From NCBI GenBank assembly GCA_016706545.1, contig JADJJK010000013.1, positions 62,001-126,000 on the forward strand: 64,000 nucleotides of DNA. Direction: 5' to 3'. Shown one piece after another: positions 56,029 to 64,000 of this stretch (position 1 is its first letter; each line of letters opens with the position of its first letter). Under the pieces are notes generated by a model. That model ran no database searches and was not told where the DNA came from. It was given only the letters and a program-made list of their open reading frames with translations. Position numbers and translations under genes: made by a program. Source of the DNA: Myxococcales bacterium (lineage in GTDB: Bacteria > Myxococcota_A > Polyangia > Haliangiales > Haliangiaceae).

Positions 56029-56130
56029 GCCGCCATTGTCCTCCAAGGGGCGCCCCGGCGAGCCCAAAAGCGCCACAAAACGCCCGCCGCAGAGCGCACG
56101 ATCGCGGGGCGTCCTGGTAGTCTTCGCGCC

Positions 56131-58884
<2,754 letters not shown>

Positions 58885-58895
58885 GCGCGCTGAGC

Positions 58896-58949
58896 GACTA
58901 GCGAGCTCCCAGCATTTCTCGTAGGGAGCTCGGTACCCCACCGCTAGTC
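58896..58949 (+). terminator. Nested hairpins downstream of acnA
   Basis: The inner stem CGAGCTCCC (58902-58910) pairs with GGGAGCTCG (58924-58932) around a 13-base loop. The outer stem GACTAGCG (58896-58903) pairs with CGCTAGTC (58942-58949). It starts 12 bases after the acnA stop. No strong T-run follows, so it may be a 3' stabiliser or a weak terminator. Confidence 0.6.
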
Positions 58950-59017
58950 CAGCGCGCCCTGAGGAAGCCCTCATCGCCGCTTTCCACACCTTGAGCCGGG
59001 CAGTATCGTGCCCGCCC

Positions 59018-61285
59018 ATGGCACACCAATGGCATTTCTTCCGCGCTGGCGGCGTCGATCAGGTCAGCCTGCGCGACGGCGCAGATATCCTCGCGCTCGA
59101 CCAGCTCGACCAGAAGCTCTGGGTGGCGCTCGCGATGCCAACCCGCGACGTCGACATTGACCCGGCCACCCTCGACGGACTCGATGTCGACAAGGATGGG
59201 CGCATCCGCGTGCAGGACATCCTGCAAGCGGTGGCGTGGATCAAGACCACGTTCAAGGACGCCGGCAAGCTCCTGACCAGCGCCGACTCGGTCGCGCTGG
59301 CGCAGCTCGCAGACGCCAAGATCCTCGCGACCGCCAAGCGCATGCTCTCCGATCTCGGCAAGAAGGACGCCACCTCGGTCTCCATCGAGGACGCCACCGC
59401 CATCACCAAGGCGTTCTCCGACACCGTGCTCAACGGCGACGGCGTGGTCATCCCCGCGTCGTCCTCGGACGCCGACCTCACCAAGGCCATCGAGGACGTC
59501 GTCGCCACCCACGGCGGCGTCCCGGACCGCAGCGGCAAGTCCGGCGTGGACAAGGACAAGGCCACCGCGTTCTTTGCAGAGATCGACAAGATGGCGGAGT
59601 GGATGAGCAAGCCGGCGGCCGACGCCGCTCTGCGGCCGCTGGGCGAGGGCACCGCCGCCGCCGCCGAGGCGCTGACCGCCGTCGCCGCCAAGCTCGAGGA
59701 CTACTTCACGCGCTGTCGCCTGGCCGCCTACGATGGCCGCGCCACCGCCGCGCTCGCCGGACAGGACGCTGACTACCAGGCGATGGCGCCTCCTCAGCTC
59801 AGCATGGAGGCCGCGGAGATCGCCCGGCTGCCGCTGGCCGCGATCGACGCCAAGGGCCGCCTGCCGCTGACCACCGGCGTGAACCCGGCGTGGGCCGCCA
59901 AGCTCGCCACCTTCGTGGAGGCCGCGGTCAAGCCCATCCTCGGCGCGCGCGATTCGCTGTCGGCGCCGGAGCTGGCGGAGGTCACCGCCAAGCTCGGCGC
60001 GTACCAGGCCTGGCTCGCCGCCAAGCCCGCCACCGCGGTGGGCGGCCTGGACGCGGCGTGGATCGGCAAGCTCGCGTCCGGCGACCTGCGCAAGCAGCTC
60101 GACGAGCTGATCGCCTCGGACGCCGCGCTCGCCGGCGACTACGCGGAGATCGCGTCGGTGGAGAAGGCGGTGCGCCTGCAGCGCGACTTCGGGCGCATCC
60201 TGCGCAACTTCGTCAACTTCTCGGACTTCTACGGCAAGCAAGACGCGGTGTTCCAGGCCGGCACGCTGTACTTCGACGCCCGCGCCGCCCGCCTGTGCGT
60301 GTGGGTGGCCGACGAGGCCAAGCACGGCGCCCTGGCCGGCGCCGCCGGGGCCTACCTGGCGTACTGCTCGATCACCCGCGGCGGCGAGACCAAGCACATC
60401 GCGTGCGCGCTCACCAACGGCGACAGCGACAACGTCTTCGTCGGTCGCAACGGCATCTTCTACGATCGCCAGGGCCAGGACTGGGACGCCACGGTCACCA
60501 AGGTCGTGTCCAACCCGATCAGCGTGCGCGAGGCGTTCTGGTCGCCCTACAAGAAGCTCATCCGAACGGTGGAGGAGATGGTCGGCAAGCGCGCCGAGGC
60601 CGCCCAGGCCGCGTCCGACGCCAAGATGAGCTCGGCCGGCACCGCCATCGCCAACGTGGACGCCACCAAGCCGCCGGAGCCCAAGGCCGAGCCCAAGAAG
60701 ATCGACGTCGGCACCGTGGCCGCCATCGGCGTGGCCATCGGCGGCATCGGCGCCATGCTGGGCGGCATCTTCGGCACCGTGCTGGGCCTGGGCAAGTGGC
60801 TGCCGCTGGGCATCCTTGGCCTGCTCCTGGCGATCAGCGGCCCATCCATGGCCATCGCCTGGCTCAAGCTGCGCAAGCGCAACCTTGGGCCCATCCTCGA
60901 CGCCAACAACTGGGCGGTCAACGGCAGCGCGCGCATCAACGTGAGCTTTGGCGCCGCCATGACGTCGCTGGCCGAGCTGCCCTCGGGCTCGAGCCGCTCG
61001 TTGCAGGATCCGTTCGCCGACAAGCGCTCGCCGTGGAAGCTGTACCTGGCGCTGGCGTTGCTGCTGGCCATCCCGGTGAGCTGGTACTTCGGCAAGCTCG
61101 ACAACCTGGTGCCGCAGGCGGTGCAGAGCACCACGGTGCTAGGGGAGCGCGCGCCGCGCTGGGAGCAGTTCCAGAAGGCGCAGAAGGCCAAGGCGGACGC
61201 GCCGGCCGCAGCAGGCGCGCCGGCGGCCCCGGCGGCAGACGCCCCCGCGGCGGCGCCCGCCCCCGTCGAGACGCCCAAGCCGTAG
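59018..61285 (+). CDS. EF-hand, membrane-anchored protein of unknown function
   Basis: 755 residues from ATG 59018 (MAHQWHFFRAGGVDQVSL). An EF-hand loop DVDKDGRIRVQD (about 56-67) has all calcium-binding positions. A long helical/Ala-rich body (about 90-520) includes FVNFSDFYGKQDAVFQAGTLYFDARAARLCV and ALTNGDSDNVFVGRNGIFYD. Transmembrane helices follow near 565-620 (GVAIGGIGAMLGGIFGTVLGL and LGILGLLLAISGPSMAIAWL) and 675-695 (LYLALALLLAIPVSWYFG), then a Pro/Ala tail. No enzyme domain is recognised; the calcium role is inferred from the motif alone. Confidence 0.8.
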   Translation: MAHQWHFFRAGGVDQVSLRDGADILALDQLDQKLWVALAMPTRDVDIDPATLDGLDVDKDGRIRVQDILQAVAWIKTTFKDAGKLLTSADSVALAQLADAKILATAKRMLSDLGKKDATSVSIEDATAITKAFSDTVLNGDGVVIPASSSDADLTKAIEDVVATHGGVPDRSGKSGVDKDKATAFFAEIDKMAEWMSKPAADAALRPLGEGTAAAAEALTAVAAKLEDYFTRCRLAAYDGRATAALAGQDADYQAMAPPQLSMEAAEIARLPLAAIDAKGRLPLTTGVNPAWAAKLATFVEAAVKPILGARDSLSAPELAEVTAKLGAYQAWLAAKPATAVGGLDAAWIGKLASGDLRKQLDELIASDAALAGDYAEIASVEKAVRLQRDFGRILRNFVNFSDFYGKQDAVFQAGTLYFDARAARLCVWVADEAKHGALAGAAGAYLAYCSITRGGETKHIACALTNGDSDNVFVGRNGIFYDRQGQDWDATVTKVVSNPISVREAFWSPYKKLIRTVEEMVGKRAEAAQAASDAKMSSAGTAIANVDATKPPEPKAEPKKIDVGTVAAIGVAIGGIGAMLGGIFGTVLGLGKWLPLGILGLLLAISGPSMAIAWLKLRKRNLGPILDANNWAVNGSARINVSFGAAMTSLAELPSGSSRSLQDPFADKRSPWKLYLALALLLAIPVSWYFGKLDNLVPQAVQSTTVLGERAPRWEQFQKAQKAKADAPAAAGAPAAPAADAPAAAPAPVETPKP

Positions 61286-61303
61286 GGCCAAAGGGCCCAA
61301 GCG

Positions 61304-61350
61304 GCGAACGAAATCTCACCGGTAAGGAGCCCCACCGGCGAGATGTTCGC
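61304..61350 (+). terminator. Hairpin after the EF-hand gene
   Basis: GCGAAC (61304-61309) pairs with GTTCGC (61345-61350), ATCTC pairs with GAGAT inside it, and ACCGG-type arms close around AAGGAGCCCC. It lies 19 bases past the stop. The stem is followed by AACCTG rather than T residues, so termination is likely but not certain. Confidence 0.55.
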
Positions 61351-61386
61351 AACCTGCGCCGAGGAGTTCTCCACTGATCGGAGAAT

Positions 61387-62196
61387 ATGACTCGTGTCGC
61401 CCCCACCTGCTCCCTTGGGTCACAAGCCAACGCGGCCTTGGTGACCGCGCTGCTCCTCGCTGCCGGTTGCAGGGCCAACTTCGACGCGCAACCTGACGCA
61501 ACTCCGCCCGACGTTGCCTCGGCCTTGGTCGGCTGCGAGCTGCACCTGCGCATGGAGGAGCCGAGGTGGAGCGACACGGCGCCAGACGTGCTGGACGCCT
61601 GCGGTCAGGACGACCGAGGGCTCGCCATCGGCGAGGTGACGACCGAGCTCGACGCTGAACGTGGGCGGGTCGGGTTCTTCTACGGACAAGGCTACGTCAT
61701 GGTCGCTGACTCCGCGCGCCTGCGCGGCGGGCGCGGCGTCACGGTCTCGGCCTGGGTCCGGCCCCTGGCACCGGTGGGGACGCCGCCTGCGGGGCTGGTG
61801 GCCAAGCGAGCAGCCACTGGCGCGAAGGCCGCGTACTCCCTGTTCCTCTCGCGCAACGCGCACCTGTCGAGCGACATCGACTCGCAAAACGATCGCATCG
61901 AGGTCCCGACCGCTGTACTGCCGGATCGCTGGACCCACCTGACGCTGGTGTACGACGGCAGCGCGCCCAAGCCCAAGCGGGTCCACACCTACCAGGACGG
62001 CGAGACCACCGGCCAATGGTCCGAATCCAGCTCTCAGATCCCTGCCGACTTCGACGCGCCGCTGACCATCGGATACCTGCCCGACGAGGCGGCCCCAGAC
62101 CAGTACTTCCGTGGCCGCATCGATGATGTCGTCCTGTGGAGCCGCGCGCTCGGCGACGACGAGGTCGCCGCCTGGCACGCCGCGACCCGGCGCTAA
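61387..62196 (+). CDS. Lipoprotein with LamG/concanavalin A-like domain
   Basis: 269 residues. The N-terminal hydrophobic stretch ALVTALLLAAGC ends in a lipobox (Cys28). The LamG-type jelly roll (about 60-260) is recognisable from GYVMVADSARLRGGRGVTVSAWVRP, WTHLTLVYDG and YFRGRIDDVVLWSRALGDDEV. Such domains bind carbohydrate or protein ligands on the cell surface. It would be anchored in the envelope. A GC-rich repeat tract follows the stop. Confidence 0.85.
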   Translation: MTRVAPTCSLGSQANAALVTALLLAAGCRANFDAQPDATPPDVASALVGCELHLRMEEPRWSDTAPDVLDACGQDDRGLAIGEVTTELDAERGRVGFFYGQGYVMVADSARLRGGRGVTVSAWVRPLAPVGTPPAGLVAKRAATGAKAAYSLFLSRNAHLSSDIDSQNDRIEVPTAVLPDRWTHLTLVYDGSAPKPKRVHTYQDGETTGQWSESSSQIPADFDAPLTIGYLPDEAAPDQYFRGRIDDVVLWSRALGDDEVAAWHAATRR

Positions 62197-62202
62197 CGAC
62201 GA

Positions 62203-62330
62203 CAGCGCGACGACCGCGCGACGACCGCGCGACGACCGCGCGACGACAGCGCGACGACCGCGCACCGACCGCGCACCGACCGCGCACCGACCGCGCGCCG
62301 ACCGCGCGACGACCGCGCGCACCGACAGCG
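62203..62330. repeat. 11-bp imperfect tandem repeats
   Basis: Units such as GCGCGACGACC and GCGCACCGACC repeat about ten times between the LamG lipoprotein stop and the end of the dihaem gene. The units are adjacent without spacers, so this is a simple satellite rather than a CRISPR array. A role in termination is possible but unsupported. Confidence 0.75.
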
Positions 62331-62369
62331 AGCAGACAGCACACCGGCCGCGCAGCGACCGCGCACCGG

Positions 62370-63704
62370 TCACAGGCGGCCGAGGAAGGCCAGCAGCGCC
62401 TCGCGATCGACGCGCGGCGCCAGACGGAAGGCCTCGCGGGCGCGCTCGGCCTCGCCGCCGTGCCACAAGATGGCCTCCGCCAGCGTGCGCGCGCGCCCGT
62501 CGTGCAGGAAGCCCGCGCCGGGCGTGACCGTCTGCGCCAGGCCCACGCCCCACAGCGGCGCGGTCCGCCAGTGCCGCCCGCTGGCGGCGAAGTCCGGTCG
62601 GCCATCCGCCAGCTCGTCGCCCAGGTCGTGCAGCAGCAGATCGGAGTACGGCCAGATCTCCTGGTGCGCCAGCGCGGCGACCGGATGCTCCCCGGTCTGT
62701 AGCTGCGGCACGTGGCAGCCGGCGCAACCTAGCTGCGCGAACAGCGCCTCTCCCCGCTCCGCCGCGGGCGACGATGGGCCGCGCGCCGGCACGCCCAGCG
62801 TGGCGGAGTACAGCGTCACCGCGTCCACCGTGGCGTCGTCGAGCTCGCTGCGCCCATCCGCGTCGGGGAACATGGGGCTGGAGACGCCCATGTCGTTGGC
62901 GTACGCGGCCGCCACCTGCTGCCGCAGGCCCGGCGTGTTGCCCTTGTGGCCAAAGCGGCCCGCGGCCGCCTGGTGCCGCGCCACGTCCCACGGCGTGTTG
63001 AGCCGACCCGCCAGGCCATCGCCGTCGGCGTCGTGGGGATCCTCCAGCGCCTCCAGCGCCGCCGCCGGCACCGCCTCGAGCAGCCCGCGCCCGACCATCG
63101 GCGGCGCGACGCGCAGCGAGGTCAGGATCTCGGCGGCCAGCGGCTGCCCGGCGCGCGCGCCGCGGGCATGCACCAGCGTCAGCCGCGGCCGGCGCAGCGA
63201 GTACGCCAGGCCGTCGCCGTAGCGGCCCTCCTGCTCGACGAACTCGAGCATCACGCGCACCTCCGGCTCGACGCCGAAGATCGCGTGATCCTGGAGCTGC
63301 GTGCCCAGGCCCGGCACGGCCACCGCGCCGCCTGGCACCTCCGGCGTGCCCGTCGGCAAGCTCACCCGCACCAGCGCCTGCGAGGTGGGCCCCTGCCCCA
63401 GGAGCGGCAGCCCGCGCCCGTCGCGCAGGTGACAGCCCACGCACGAGGTGTGGTTGTACAGCGGCCCCAGCCCCGGGTTCACCGGCGCCGGCGCGGTGAC
63501 GAACGCGGCCTCGAACGCGGCGTCGCCCACCAGGTGCAGCTCCAGCTCGGCGGCGGTCAGCCCCGGCGCCGGCAGCGAGTAGGCGTTGGAGGTGCGATCC
63601 CAGACGGTGGTGTCGCCGCCCGGACGGAGCTCGCGCGCCGCGTCGTCGCCGCAGCCCAGCGCCAGCGCGCCCAGCGCCAGCGCCGCCGCGCCGAGGCGAC
63701 GTGA
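62370..63704 (-). CDS. DUF1111 dihaem thiol-oxidoreductase-like lipoprotein, 5' end uncertain
   Basis: About 440 residues. Two c-type haem sites are visible: CVGCH (in NHTSCVGCHLRDGRG) and CAGCH (in LFAQLGCAGCHVPQL). DUF1111 hallmarks include FGHKGNTPGLRQQVAAAYANDMG and the C-terminal FLHDGRARTLAEAILWHGGEA. The frame extends 5' of the GTG at 63530 into a lipoprotein-like signal (LGAAALALGALALGC), but no start codon lies in that frame; a one-base shift in the repeat-rich 63695-63765 stretch may have hidden it. It lies next to an imelysin gene, a known iron-related pairing. Confidence 0.85.
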   Translation of the reverse strand, partial: SRRLGAAALALGALALGCGDDAARELRPGGDTTVWDRTSNAYSLPAPGLTAAELELHLVGDAAFEAAFVTAPAPVNPGLGPLYNHTSCVGCHLRDGRGLPLLGQGPTSQALVRVSLPTGTPEVPGGAVAVPGLGTQLQDHAIFGVEPEVRVMLEFVEQEGRYGDGLAYSLRRPRLTLVHARGARAGQPLAAEILTSLRVAPPMVGRGLLEAVPAAALEALEDPHDADGDGLAGRLNTPWDVARHQAAAGRFGHKGNTPGLRQQVAAAYANDMGVSSPMFPDADGRSELDDATVDAVTLYSATLGVPARGPSSPAAERGEALFAQLGCAGCHVPQLQTGEHPVAALAHQEIWPYSDLLLHDLGDELADGRPDFAASGRHWRTAPLWGVGLAQTVTPGAGFLHDGRARTLAEAILWHGGEAERAREAFRLAPRVDREALLAFLGRL

Positions 63705-63780
63705 GCGACGTGACGTGGGCGACGACGTTGGCGACGTGAGCGCCGTGAGCGCACGCAGCCGAGCGCCAACCGCCGCCGGC

Positions 63781-64000
63781 TCACTGCAGCACGACCCGGG
63801 TCAGCTCGCCGTCGATGGTCTCCTGCACCTCGCGGATCGCCGCCTGCGCCGCCTCGATGGCCGGGTACGAAGACGGCGTGGTGATCGCGGTGCGAAACGG
63901 CGCCGGGATCGCGCCGATCGCGTCGATCGCCGCCTGGAGCTCGGCGCGCAGTCGAGCGTCCAGCTCCGGCGCGCGCGCGGCCACGAAGTCCGCCAGCCCG
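63781..64000 (-). CDS. Imelysin-family protein, C-terminal end only
   Basis: The frame is open to the window edge; the visible 72 residues include FVAARAPELDARLRAELQAA, IGAIPAPFRTAIT and a final helix ending ELTRVVLQ. This fits the C-terminal helical half of imelysin/peptidase M75 proteins, envelope proteins encoded beside DUF1111 dihaem proteins in iron-related operons. The short visible length limits confidence. Its stop lies just ahead of the dihaem protein gene on the same strand. Confidence 0.62.
   Translation of the reverse strand, partial: GLADFVAARAPELDARLRAELQAAIDAIGAIPAPFRTAITTPSSYPAIEAAQAAIREVQETIDGELTRVVLQ

Noticed and set aside
62203..62330. CRISPR array
   Set aside because: Units are 11 bp, directly adjacent and without spacers; no cas genes nearby.

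Overview
The window is GC-rich, densely coded chromosomal DNA. It most resembles a myxobacterium-like deltaproteobacterium (Myxococcota). That is an inference from the GC-rich codon use, the Ser/Thr kinase and FHA repertoire, the many lipoproteins and the low-complexity Ala/Gly/Pro-rich proteins. I found no rRNA, tRNA, transposase or CRISPR array.

About 41 kb (roughly 0.95-42.3 kb) forms one accessory locus: a contractile injection system (CIS) of the extracellular/phage-tail-like (eCIS) type. Read right to left on the minus strand, the structural block (42.3 to 18.6 kb) encodes a DUF4255 tail-terminator-like protein, sheath 1, tube 1, a tail-assembly protein, a tiny DUF6760-like protein, sheath 2, tube 2, a 1688-residue Ala-rich protein, a CIS tube/LysM-type protein, a gp27-like hub, a gp5-like spike, a second gp5-like spike with a silk-like GSAGAGAS repeat, a small zinc-ribbon protein, gp25, a baseplate J protein, a PASTA-gpI fusion and one further baseplate-like protein. 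There are no capsid, portal or terminase genes (not a prophage) and no TssJLM or ClpV (not a T6SS).

A second minus-strand operon (18.3 to 6.7 kb) encodes four FHA-domain proteins, two with zinc ribbons and two with membrane segments. It continues with a Ycf46-like AAA+ ATPase, a DUF1257 (Ycf35-like) protein, a DUF2997 protein, a DUF4157 HExxH protein (a typical eCIS-linked cargo domain), a pentapeptide-repeat protein and two small proteins. Facing it on the plus strand (2.4-6.6 kb) are a lipoprotein, a membrane-anchored Ser/Thr kinase, a hypothetical protein and a PP2C phosphatase. Kinase, phosphatase and FHA proteins together are what a threonine-phosphorylation switch would need. Such a switch is known for some T6SSs and is unusual for an eCIS. 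Short K-T-hydrophobic motifs recur in the kinase tail and the FHA proteins and are candidate phosphosites.

The flanks are ordinary chromosome. The left end holds the 3' part of queG. The right side (42.5-64 kb) holds a SprT-like protease, aspS, a pair of S1C proteases (one lacking its Ser), a LuxR-type regulator, a MoaD-MoaE fusion, an alkyltransferase-like protein, a DUF2254 protein, a TerB-like protein, an aldo/keto reductase, rnd, acnA, an EF-hand membrane protein, a LamG lipoprotein, a DUF1111 dihaem protein and the end of an imelysin.

Several genes (baseplate J, sheath 1, the vWA-FHA protein, the TPR protein and the silk-like spike) are broken by single-base shifts, mostly in short G/C runs. 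The conserved protein sequence continues across each break. I read most of these as sequencing or assembly indels and give the reconstructed genes.
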